From: Scytonema sp. UIC 10036
Lineage (GTDB): Bacteria; Cyanobacteriota; Cyanobacteriia; Cyanobacteriales; Nostocaceae
Assembly: GCF_009725235.1 (NCBI RefSeq)
Contig: NZ_WJFC01000327.1
Coordinates: forward strand, 1-10,076
Reading direction: 5' to 3'
Length of the DNA: 10,076 bases
Numbering within the stretch: position 1 is the first letter of the stretch; each line of letters begins with the position of its first letter. This document shows positions 1 to 7,983 of this stretch, piece by piece. The notes below the pieces were generated by a model. The model was given only the letters and a program-made list of their open reading frames with translations, did not search any database and was not told the DNA's origin. The position numbers and the translations under genes are program-made.

Positions 1-1
1 C

Positions 2-21
2 CCCCTACCCCCTATTCCCTA

Positions 22-22
<1 letters not shown>
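2..22. repeat. Heptad array CCCCTAY downstream of pgm
   Basis: Three tandem heptads are visible: CCCCTAC (2-8), CCCCTAT (9-15) and the variant TCCCTAT (16-22). The last base is shared with the pgm stop codon (22-24 on the minus strand), so the gene ends directly in the array. The array may continue beyond the window edge. It is of the STRR (short tandemly repeated repetitive) kind known from heterocystous cyanobacteria. On the minus strand it gives three runs of three to five Gs. Confidence 0.7.
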
Positions 23-1695
<1,673 letters not shown>

Positions 1696-1888
1696 TTATC
1701 GTATCGCTACTTAATGCAGTTACATTCACTACAATTTAGATTCAGGAGATGCAATTGCAAAATGTGATATTTTGGAACAAAAAGATGATGCCATACAGTC
1801 CCTGCATTCAAAGACTCGTAACCCTAAGTGTTACAAACCCTTGCTGTGTATGAATTTCAGCAGATTGTGGTAAAAAATAGCTACTTTT

Positions 1889-2566
1889 ATGTTAATCCTT
1901 TTAGTTGAAGATGACTTAGCTCAATTAGAGCCTTTGCGAGCTGCCCTTATCAAAGCAGGACACACTGTTGATGGTATAGAAGACGGAGAAACAGCCCAAT
2001 GGCTTTTATCTCAAAAAGATTATGACTTGTTGATATTAGACTGGATGCTGCCAAAGGTGAGCGGTGTCGATCTTTGCCAGGAGTACCGACGGGCTGGAAA
2101 AACAGCCCCAGTGTTAATGCTCACTGCCAAAGATAGTACTTCCGATAAAGTTTATGGTTTAGATTCTGGGGCTGACGATTACTTGGTAAAACCAGTGGAT
2201 ATTATAGAATTATTAGCCCGAGTACGAGCTTTACGAAGACGTTCTCCATTATGGAATGGCGATCGCCTGACACTTGCAGATTTACATTTAGATTTAAATA
2301 ACCTGACTGTTGAGCGCAATCAAGCCAGTACCCAGTTATCTGGGAGAGAGTTTCAACTCATGGAGTATTTGATGCGCCATCCCCGCCAGATTTTATCCCA
2401 CACTCAAATTGAACAAGCATTGTGGGGATGGGGGACAGAGCCAGAAAGTAATGCTGTCACAACATTAGTGCGCCGATTGCGACAGCGCTTGCAAATCATT
2501 GACGCCAAAGACTGGCTAGAAAGCGTCTATGGTGTGGGCTATCGCCTTAATGTTCCTGAAACGTAG
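1889..2566 (+). CDS. rppA: OmpR/PhoB-family response regulator, RppA-like
   Basis: A 225-aa two-component response regulator. The receiver domain (about 1-118) has the acidic pocket E7-D8-D9, phospho-acceptor Asp51 in LILDWMLPKVSG, switch Thr79 and Lys101 (LVKP). The winged-helix DNA-binding domain (about 125-223) has the recognition segment AVTTLVRRLRQRL and ends in the typical VYGVGYRL wing. Receiver motifs (LLVEDDLAQLEPL, LDWMLPKVSGVDLC) and the PESNAVTTLVRRLRQRL segment fit the cyanobacterial RppA/NrsR branch, known in Synechocystis from photosynthesis-gene and nickel regulation. The symbol rests on recalled resemblance, not a search. The partner kinase follows 94 bases downstream on the same strand, so co-transcription is likely. 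No clear Shine-Dalgarno precedes ATG 1889. The TAG stop is the first three bases of a TAGTGGT heptad array. No metal-efflux genes are nearby, so the signal sensed cannot be taken from context. Confidence 0.9.
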   Translation: MLILLVEDDLAQLEPLRAALIKAGHTVDGIEDGETAQWLLSQKDYDLLILDWMLPKVSGVDLCQEYRRAGKTAPVLMLTAKDSTSDKVYGLDSGADDYLVKPVDIIELLARVRALRRRSPLWNGDRLTLADLHLDLNNLTVERNQASTQLSGREFQLMEYLMRHPRQILSHTQIEQALWGWGTEPESNAVTTLVRRLRQRLQIIDAKDWLESVYGVGYRLNVPET

Positions 2567-2598
2567 TGGTTAGTGGTTAGTTGATAGTGGTTAGTGGT
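2564..2598. repeat. TAGTGGT heptad array between rppA and rppB
   Basis: Five tandem heptads: TAGTGGT, TAGTGGT, TAGTTGA (degenerate), TAGTGGT, TAGTGGT. The first three bases are the TAG stop codon of the response regulator. The same heptad makes the much longer array after the kinase at 3947. Confidence 0.85.
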
Positions 2599-2627
2599 TC
2601 TAAATAAGAGTAATAACCAATAACAAA

Positions 2628-2652
2628 TGACTTTTGACTTTTGACTTTTGAC
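2628..2652. repeat. TTTTGAC heptad array upstream of rppB
   Basis: A partial TGAC (2628-2631) is followed by three perfect TTTTGAC units (2632-2652). The array ends eight bases before the kinase ATG at 2661, so it occupies the place where a Shine-Dalgarno would be expected, and none is visible. Confidence 0.8.
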
Positions 2653-2660
2653 AAATTTTT

Positions 2661-3950
2661 ATGTTTACTCGCAGCCGTCGCAATTTAGCATACTTGTTCA
2701 CCATATCAATGGGGAGTATTCTTGTCGCCTTTGCTGGTATAGCTTATTACTTTGTTGTTCAACAGCAACTACAAGCGTTTGATGAAAGGCTTTACTCTAC
2801 AAGTAAAACAATTGTCAGGGGTATACAATACCCCACATATAACAAACGATGGCAGTACAAGCAAAAGGAAGTTCCCATATTTGGCGATACTTTACCACCA
2901 GTTAACAGTGATATTATTTATGTTCGTTTGTATAATTTTAACAAAGAACTGGTGGAAGATTTTGGTGTTTCGGGTTCGGCAAGACCGATCGCATCTCCTG
3001 GTTTTCAAACTCTAAAAATTACTAGTAACCGATCCAGAATCACTGCCAATCAAGAGTGGGTTCGAGAAGTTACGTTACCTATTACACAAAATGACGTTTT
3101 ACTAGGATATATTCAAGTTGCTATTCCTCTAACACCTCTACGTCAAAGCTTAAACAAAGCAAGGTTATTTTTAACACTGGGGGTTCCAGTAACTTTAGCA
3201 TTAGTTGGTATAACTGGGTGGTTTCTCGGAGGGCTTGCCATGCAACCTGCTCTTCGAGCCTACGAACAACTACAGCGCTTTACGGCGGATGCATCTCATG
3301 AATTACGTGCTCCTGTTGCTGCTATTTTAAGTAATGCACAAGTGGCTCTCATGCCGCCACAAGATGAATCAGAGCAGCTTTATCGTTTGGAAAATATTGT
3401 CGAGATTGCTAAATCAATGAGCGATCTCATCAACAATCTTTTGTTCCTCGCTCGCCAAGACAGACCTCTAGATATTACCAAACTCAAGACTATCGATCTT
3501 GTTAAACTCCTACAAACTCTGGCAAAAGAATATCAGCAACAAGCCACTGCACAAAATCTAAACTTTACCGTTCAAATACCCGAACAACCTGTATATTTCA
3601 AAGCGGATGCGGATTTATTAAAGCAGGCTGTTGTAAATTTACTCAACAATGCCTTGAAATACACTCTTGAGGGGGGTACAGTAACACTAAAGCTTCTAAC
3701 ACCACCCCATCGGGTGATTATTCAGGTGGAAGATAGTGGTATTGGTATTCCAGAAAAAGATTTATCGCATATCTTTGAACGGTTCTACCGAGTAGATACA
3801 GTGCGATCGCGTCAAACAGGTGGCTTTGGATTAGGATTGGCAATTGCCCAGCAAATTGTGCAAGCGCATCAAGGAAACCTCACAGTCAAAAGCGTATTGG
3901 GACAAGGTTCCATATTTGAGATAGAAATTCCAGTTAAGGGGAAGAGTTAG
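2661..3950 (+). CDS. rppB: Sensor histidine kinase, RppB-like
   Basis: A 429-aa membrane-bound HPK-type kinase, probable partner of the response regulator just upstream. Transmembrane helix 1 spans about 12-34 and helix 2 about 168-192. They enclose an extracytoplasmic sensor region of about 130 residues with no metal-binding Cys or His cluster that I can see. The H-box FTADASHELRAP (207-218) holds phospho-acceptor His213. The ATPase domain has the N-box VVNLLNNALKYT (324-335), the G1 box DSGIGI (358-363), an F-box around IFERFYR and the G2 box GGFGLGLAIA (387-396). All catalytic motifs are intact, so an active kinase is expected. Adjacency and gene order match the rppA-rppB pair. The symbol is by resemblance only. 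No Shine-Dalgarno is seen before the ATG, where a TTTTGAC array sits instead. The stop codon TAG (3948-3950) lies within the first unit of the next heptad array. Confidence 0.9.
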   Translation: MFTRSRRNLAYLFTISMGSILVAFAGIAYYFVVQQQLQAFDERLYSTSKTIVRGIQYPTYNKRWQYKQKEVPIFGDTLPPVNSDIIYVRLYNFNKELVEDFGVSGSARPIASPGFQTLKITSNRSRITANQEWVREVTLPITQNDVLLGYIQVAIPLTPLRQSLNKARLFLTLGVPVTLALVGITGWFLGGLAMQPALRAYEQLQRFTADASHELRAPVAAILSNAQVALMPPQDESEQLYRLENIVEIAKSMSDLINNLLFLARQDRPLDITKLKTIDLVKLLQTLAKEYQQQATAQNLNFTVQIPEQPVYFKADADLLKQAVVNLLNNALKYTLEGGTVTLKLLTPPHRVIIQVEDSGIGIPEKDLSHIFERFYRVDTVRSRQTGGFGLGLAIAQQIVQAHQGNLTVKSVLGQGSIFEIEIPVKGKS

Positions 3951-4079
3951 TGGTTAGTGGTTAGTGGTTAGTGGTTAGTGGTTGGTGGTTAGTGGTTAGT
4001 GGTTAGTGGTTAGTGGTTAGTGGTTAGTGGTTGGTGGTTAGTGGTTAGTGGTTAGTGGTTAGTGGTTGGTGGTTGGTGG
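3947..4079. repeat. 19-unit TTAGTGG heptad array
   Basis: Nineteen uninterrupted 7-base units: fifteen TTAGTGG and four TTGGTGG (starting at 3982, 4031, 4066 and 4073). The variants at units 6 and 13 are exactly seven units (49 bases) apart, suggesting growth by block duplication. The first unit contains the kinase stop codon. Only four bases separate this array from an inverted array of the same heptad, so the transcript could fold back on itself. Confidence 0.95.
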
Positions 4080-4083
4080 AAAA

Positions 4084-4167
4084 ACGACTAACGACTAACC
4101 ACTAACAACCAACAACCAACAACTAACAACCAACAACCAACAACCAACAACCAACAACCAACAACTA
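4084..4167. repeat. 12-unit inverted heptad array (ACNACYA)
   Basis: Twelve 7-base units, mostly ACAACCA with ACGACTA (first two), ACCACTA (third) and ACAACTA (sixth and twelfth). ACCACTA is the exact reverse complement of the TAGTGGT register of the left array. The others differ from that complement at one or two fixed positions, giving an imperfect hairpin with mismatches recurring every seven bases. Confidence 0.9.
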
Positions 4168-4174
4168 ACCAAGT

Positions 4175-4194
4175 TGACATTTTTTTGTCATAAT
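4175..4194 (+). promoter_or_regulatory. Small palindrome with possible extended -10 box
   Basis: TGACA (4175-4179) and TGTCA (4186-4190) form a perfect 5-bp inverted repeat around six Ts. The right half runs into TGTCATAAT (4186-4194), one base from the extended -10 consensus TGnTATAAT. A TTGACA (4174-4179) is present but too close to serve as its -35. This is the best promoter candidate for the small ORF at 4248, or more distantly for the M28 gene. It is weak evidence. Confidence 0.35.
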
Positions 4195-4247
4195 GCCCAC
4201 TCATACTAAAAAATAACAAGCAACTTAGCCAAGAACTGAATCCCCCT

Positions 4248-4421
4248 ATGAACTATCAGCAACAGGATAACAAAGCAATGCTCAAAAAAGCGTTCTTGCA
4301 TACTGCGCTGACTGCGGCAACAATTGCAAAGTTTCTAGCTGTAGAGACTGGACAAGCCAGTGCTCATCAAAGTTGGAGTCAGTACAACAGCGGAAAAACA
4401 AGGATAAAGGATGAAGTATAA
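4248..4421 (+). CDS. Small hypothetical ORF, possibly a truncated exported protein
   Basis: A 57-aa frame starting MNYQQQDNKAMLKKAFLHTA. It has a polar and basic N-terminus followed by a moderately hydrophobic stretch (about 16-32) and AXA-like residues (QASAH near 36-40), so it could be the signal peptide and first mature residues of an exported protein. I do not recognise the family. The last eight codons and the TAA lie in a heptad array (4400-4434), so the natural C-terminus may have been lost by repeat insertion. There is no good Shine-Dalgarno. It could equally be a chance frame. It sits upstream of the M28 gene on the same strand. Confidence 0.35.
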   Translation: MNYQQQDNKAMLKKAFLHTALTAATIAKFLAVETGQASAHQSWSQYNSGKTRIKDEV

Positions 4422-4434
4422 AGTATGAAGTATA
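4400..4434. repeat. AAGKATR heptad array
   Basis: Five tandem units: AAGGATA, AAGGATG, AAGTATA, AAGTATG, AAGTATA. The array overlaps the 3' end of the small ORF. Its sub-motifs reappear in inverted orientation at 4541-4563. Confidence 0.75.
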
Positions 4435-4540
4435 TCGTATAAAGACATTGGAGTCTGAATATGCTTTGCTCGAACGTACATTTTCCAAGGATTTTCTCGA
4501 GGTTCGTACTTCTGATTGAGTGAGGGTCAAAATCTAAAGC

Positions 4541-4563
4541 TTTATCCTTTATCCTTCATACTT
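4541..4563. repeat. TTTATCC/TTCATAC heptads before the M28 start
   Basis: TTTATCC, TTTATCC, TTCATAC and a partial TTT. The 12 bases at 4545-4556 are the exact reverse complement of 4400-4411, and 4554-4563 is the exact reverse complement of 4421-4430. The array ends four bases before the ATG at 4568, in the place of a Shine-Dalgarno. Confidence 0.75.
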
Positions 4564-4567
4564 TCAA

Positions 4568-5827
4568 ATGATTTCGTTCAACAACAACCAAAAAAAACCT
4601 TGGTTAAAAACTGCACTGCTCAGTGCTTTGATTTGGCTTCCTACAGCCTGTGCTGTTCGAGCAAATGGTGTTGGGGAAATTATCTTATCTCCATCGGTTA
4701 CACAGACGACAAACTCTAACCGAAGTCTTACGGATGTAGAAACTCTAGTGAATTTCGGTCCAAGAGTCACGGGTACACCAGTTATGGAAAAAGCTAGCGC
4801 TTACCTAGTGGATGAATACCGTAAAGCAGGCTATGTGACAGAGGTTCAAACTTTTACTTATTCTAAATTTCAAGATAATGGTTCTAATCTGACAATTAAT
4901 GGAGAGACAATTCAGGGATATGCTCTTAATGGCACAATCCCTGGGAACCCAAATGCCCCACTTGTCGCAGTTCCTAACTTTGGACGAAAAGCTGATTTTG
5001 CCAAAGTGAATGTTACTGGAGCAATTGCGATCGTGCAACGCGGAGAAATTCGCTTCTCAGAAAAAGCAAAAAATGCCGTGGCGGCTGGGGCAGTTGGTTT
5101 GGTAATTGTCAATAATAAATCGGGCGATTTATACGGCAGTTTGGCAGAAGAAGTCAAAATTCCAGTCCTGGCGCTTTCCCGTGAGAAAGGCGATCGCATA
5201 CTCCAACAAGCACAAAGAGTAGCACAAAATGCGAGTTTAAAAGTTGATGCTCAAAGGCGTAATGTTACCGGACGCAATATTATTGCCCATCTTGAGGGCG
5301 TGACTCAACCAAAAATTCTTCTTGGTGCTCACTATGACTCAGTAGCTGGTTCACCTGGTGCGAATGATAATGCTTCAGGCACAGCAGTTTTACTATCCCT
5401 TGCTCGCAATTTGTCAAAGACACCAACCGCCCGTCAAACATGGTTTGTAGCTTTTGATGGCGAGGAAGACGGACTCCAAGGATCGCGAGCTTTTGTCAAG
5501 ACAGCCAAACCGCAGTTTCTTCCAGGGTTAAAAGCCATGATGAACTTCGATATGGTTGGAGTTAACAATCAACTGGGTATTGGTGGTACCTCTTCCCTAA
5601 CAAAATTTGCCCGAAACATCAAGCCTGGAGTGAAAATTTTTGGTTCTAGCGATGGTAGCGACCATGCAGCCTTTGCTAGTAAAAATGTACCAATTCTTTT
5701 CTTCTACCGAGGACAAGAACCAAACTACCACACACCCAATGATAAGAAAGTCGATCCAAAATTGCTAGATGAAACAACGCAAGCAGGTTTGGATATTATC
5801 CAGCAAATTCTCAACACTAAGAACTAG
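4568..5827 (+). CDS. Exported M28-family metallopeptidase with PA domain
   Basis: A 419-aa zinc-dependent aminopeptidase-like protein. The N-terminus has basic residues and a hydrophobic segment (about 11-30) forming a signal sequence. LPTAC around Cys28 resembles a lipobox but has Pro at -3, so lipoprotein status is doubtful. A protease-associated (PA) domain lies at about 115-225. The M28 catalytic domain follows with the expected co-catalytic zinc ligands: His255 (GAHYDS), bridging Asp267 (GANDNASG), Glu299-Glu300 (FDGEEDGLQGS), Asp328 (NFDMVG) and His388 (NYHTPND). All are intact, so peptidase activity in the periplasm or outside the cell is expected. The natural substrate is unknown. Heptads precede the ATG and there is no Shine-Dalgarno. 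The TAG stop lies in a hairpin element shared with the gap to the serine protease 103 bases downstream, and co-transcription with it is possible. Confidence 0.9.
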   Translation: MISFNNNQKKPWLKTALLSALIWLPTACAVRANGVGEIILSPSVTQTTNSNRSLTDVETLVNFGPRVTGTPVMEKASAYLVDEYRKAGYVTEVQTFTYSKFQDNGSNLTINGETIQGYALNGTIPGNPNAPLVAVPNFGRKADFAKVNVTGAIAIVQRGEIRFSEKAKNAVAAGAVGLVIVNNKSGDLYGSLAEEVKIPVLALSREKGDRILQQAQRVAQNASLKVDAQRRNVTGRNIIAHLEGVTQPKILLGAHYDSVAGSPGANDNASGTAVLLSLARNLSKTPTARQTWFVAFDGEEDGLQGSRAFVKTAKPQFLPGLKAMMNFDMVGVNNQLGIGGTSSLTKFARNIKPGVKIFGSSDGSDHAAFASKNVPILFFYRGQEPNYHTPNDKKVDPKLLDETTQAGLDIIQQILNTKN

Positions 5828-5886
5828 TAGGTAGGGCTAAAGCCCACCAACCAACATTGGACGTGCGGCATAGCCCTATCTACTAG
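5824..5886. repeat. Hairpin-forming intergenic element
   Basis: CTAGTAGGTAGGGCT (5824-5838) pairs with AGCCCTATCTACTAG (5872-5886) as a 15-bp stem with one G-U pair. Inside, GGGCT-AA-AGCCC (5834-5845) offers an alternative short hairpin. The left arm contains the TAG stop of the M28 gene. Size and structure suggest a MITE-like or dispersed palindromic element. It could also act as a terminator or RNA stabiliser, but no T-run follows. Confidence 0.6.
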
Positions 5887-5932
5887 CCATTAGCCATTAG
5901 CCATTAGCCATTAGCCATTAGCCATTAGCAAT
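5884..5932. repeat. TAGCCAT heptad array running into a start codon
   Basis: Six perfect TAGCCAT units (5884-5925) followed by the variant TAGCAAT (5926-5932). The last two bases of the variant are the first two of the ATG of the serine protease (5931-5933). The whole expected ribosome-binding region is therefore repeat, with no Shine-Dalgarno. Confidence 0.9.
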
Positions 5933-6692
5933 GAAAAAATCATTAACTAATTTATCTCTAGTATCTTTCGGAGCATTAACAGCTATTTTGGGCGCACATT
6001 TCATGCCTACAACTCCAGTTCTTTCCGAACCCACATCAATTGCTGCTGCTCCTGTAAGTAATGTAGAAAATAACTTTGTCTCTAGTGCAGTCGAAAGAAC
6101 TGGACCTGCAGTGGTGCGGATAGACTCCACGCGCACTGTGAGAAGCCGATATTATGGTAGGCGTGTAGCACAAGGAACGGGTTCGGGATTTATTATTCGT
6201 TCTAACGGTCTGATTCTGACCAACGCTCACGTTCTTAGTGGTGCAGACACGGTAAAGGTAACACTCAAAGATGGACGAAGCTACACAGGCAGAGTGTTAG
6301 GGGAAGATAGCACAACAGATGTTGCTGTTATTAAAATTCAGGCGAATAATCTCCCGACTGTCAGTGTTGGGAATTCCGACCAGCTTAAACCAGGGGAATG
6401 GGCGATCGCAATTGGTAATCCTTTAGGTTTGGATAACACCGTGACGGTTGGTATTATTAGTGCAACAGAGCGATCGAGCCGTGCAGTGGGTGCTGGAAGT
6501 AGAGGAGTTGGGTTTATTCAGACGGATGCTGCTATTAACCCCGGTAACTCTGGGGGACCGTTACTCAATCAACGAGGACAAGTCATTGGGATGAATACCG
6601 CCATCATTCAAGGTGCTCAAGGGCTGGGCTTTGCCATTCCCATTAATACAGCCCAGCAAATTGCCAATCAATTGATTGCTCAAGCTAGTTAG
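5931..6692 (+). CDS. HtrA/Deg-type serine protease lacking a PDZ domain
   Basis: A 253-aa trypsin-like protease of the cyanobacterial HhoA/HhoB/HtrA group. An N-terminal hydrophobic stretch (about 8-22) after two lysines indicates export to the periplasm or thylakoid lumen. The catalytic triad is complete: His100 in [15 protein letters not shown], Asp130 in [11 protein letters not shown] and Ser207 in INPGNSGGP. The oxyanion and substrate loops ([27 protein letters not shown]) are typical. Family members usually run to about 400 residues with a C-terminal PDZ domain. This one stops at [14 protein letters not shown], just where PDZ would begin, and no PDZ coding is seen in the 74 bases that follow. 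It is either a natural short form or a truncation. PDZ loss would be expected to alter trimer regulation and substrate choice while leaving catalysis possible. It is convergent with the fusion gene downstream. Confidence 0.9.
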   Translation: MKKSLTNLSLVSFGALTAILGAHFMPTTPVLSEPTSIAAAPVSNVENNFVSSAVERTGPAVVRIDSTRTVRSRYYGRRVAQGTGSGFIIRSNGLILTNAHVLSGADTVKVTLKDGRSYTGRVLGEDSTTDVAVIKIQANNLPTVSVGNSDQLKPGEWAIAIGNPLGLDNTVTVGIISATERSSRAVGAGSRGVGFIQTDAAINPGNSGGPLLNQRGQVIGMNTAIIQGAQGLGFAIPINTAQQIANQLIAQAS

Positions 6693-6706
6693 TTACAAAT
6701 TTCACC

Positions 6707-6734
6707 GGAGGTTCCCTAAAACCAGGGAACTTCC
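6707..6734. terminator. Hairpin between convergent genes, probable bidirectional terminator
   Basis: GGAGGTTCCCT (6707-6717) pairs with AGGGAACTTCC (6724-6734) as an 11-bp stem with one G-U pair and a 6-base loop. It lies between the stop codons of two convergent genes (6692 and 6767). Neither side has a strong T-run, so terminator function is inferred from position and stem. Confidence 0.55.
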
Positions 6735-6766
6735 AAGTAAAATCACTTAAACATTTGATGAAACAA

Positions 6767-7936
6767 TCAATTTAATGAAGGTGTCCATAACTCGGACACA
6801 GGCAGTTCCCAATCGGGTAGTAGCTCTGGAAGCATCAAGGTTTCCCCCTCTTCCAATATGGTAACTGCGCCATCGGGACGGTATACGGATACGGTGTGTT
6901 GATCGGGATCGATCAGAATTCCAATCCGGGTTCCCCACTTGAGGAAAGACTGAACTTTCTTTTGCATTGACAATAAGCGATCGAATGCCGACTTAATTTC
7001 CATTATTAGATCGGGTGGCACTTCTGGGTAAGTACGGGGCATCCGTTTCAGCCGTTGTCGCGATACAAACGAACAATGTGGCTGCAAAATTTCTCCATTC
7101 GGTAACTGATAACCCACATGAGAACTCAGGACGTATCCAAGCTGGCGCGGTTCTACCCAGGCAAATAGATGTGTACAAAAGCGGGTGCTCACTTCGCCTG
7201 AAATGAAGTCTGGTGGAGGCTCGCTTGGCACGTCTTCATTGTTCAAGCTAGATCCAAAGGAGGGGAGCATAGCTGAATCGTTTTCCTGTGACCAAGCTTC
7301 TTTAACTGCAAGTTTCGCCACCTCATGAAGATTAACTCCTAGGTTTGCCAATACCTTCACAGCTACCCCATCTGTAACCAAGAGTACACCAAGCAATAAA
7401 TGCTCTGTCCCAACATAAGTATGACCTATCCGACGTGACTCTTCTGAAGCATGGTCTAGTACAAGCTTGCCTTTAGGCGTGAAAGGAATCTCCATTTCCA
7501 TGACACCATTACCACGCCCAATGATATTTTCCACTTCCCTACGAGCATCTTCTAATTGAACTCCCATCGTCTTGAGAACTCTAGCAGCAATACCCGTATC
7601 TTCCGCAATCAAACCCAATAAAATTTGCTCTGTTCCTACATAGTTGTGTCCCAAACGATGTGCTTCTTGTTGGGCAAGCGTAATCACGGTCACGGCTTTC
7701 TGTGTAAATCGTTCAAACATAGATTCTCTGTTGTTAGTTTCTAACGGTTCGGAAGCAAAAATAGATTCAATCGGCCAGCCAAACAATTGAGCAATTTTAA
7801 GCGCAAGAGGCAAGCTAGGGTCATACTTGCCCATTTCCAATGCATTTATGGTTTGGCGGCTGACTCCCAAACGGTTTGCTAACTCGGATTGTGACCAATT
7901 GCGCTCGACTCTCAGTATCCGTAAGCGGTTTTTCAT
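6767..7936 (-). CDS. XRE HTH - ClpC N-domain - Uma2 nuclease-like fusion protein
   Basis: A 389-aa three-part protein in one uninterrupted frame. Residues 1-62 are an XRE/Cro helix-turn-helix (QSELANRLGVSRQTINALE, 16-34) followed by the short-regulator ending FGWPIESIF. Residues 72-217 are two Clp_N repeats like the ClpC chaperone N-domain: MFERFTQKAV at 73 matches the usual start of ClpC, and GHNYVGTEQILLGLI and GHTYVGTEHLLLGVL mark the repeats. There is no AAA+ module. Residues 235-386 are a Uma2/DUF820 PD-(D/E)XK domain: GYQLPNGEILQP, PPDLIMEIKS (Glu313, Lys315), a lysine helix, ILIDPDQHTVSVYRPDG, and the ending LLPDWELPVSELW. The usual PD of the core is PH (His287), so nuclease activity is doubtful. 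The Uma2 N-terminal strand segment is missing. Predicted role: DNA-binding regulator tied to Clp adaptors or stress. The ATG at 7936 lies about 42 bases below the predicted transcription start, within a putative self-operator. Confidence 0.88.
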   Translation of the reverse strand: MKNRLRILRVERNWSQSELANRLGVSRQTINALEMGKYDPSLPLALKIAQLFGWPIESIFASEPLETNNRESMFERFTQKAVTVITLAQQEAHRLGHNYVGTEQILLGLIAEDTGIAARVLKTMGVQLEDARREVENIIGRGNGVMEMEIPFTPKGKLVLDHASEESRRIGHTYVGTEHLLLGVLLVTDGVAVKVLANLGVNLHEVAKLAVKEAWSQENDSAMLPSFGSSLNNEDVPSEPPPDFISGEVSTRFCTHLFAWVEPRQLGYVLSSHVGYQLPNGEILQPHCSFVSRQRLKRMPRTYPEVPPDLIMEIKSAFDRLLSMQKKVQSFLKWGTRIGILIDPDQHTVSVYRPDGAVTILEEGETLMLPELLPDWELPVSELWTPSLN

Positions 7937-7983
7937 TCTTAAAATTTATTCGTCTGCATAAGTACTTTCCATTGATATACCAG

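Noticed and set aside
3947..4079. Telomere-like or G-quadruplex array (TTAGTGG resembles TTAGGG)
   Set aside because: G-runs are only two long; at best a weak two-tier structure. The heptad expansion explains the pattern.
3947..4167. Possible CRISPR array because of regular repeats
   Set aside because: Units are only 7 bases, contiguous and without spacers; this is a heptanucleotide tandem array. No cas genes are present.
4568..5199. Minus-strand and alternative frames of 60-95 aa inside the M28 gene, and similar frames inside pgm, the protease and the fusion gene
   Set aside because: Shadows of well-supported genes with intact catalytic motifs in the main frame; low-complexity or arginine/serine-rich translations.
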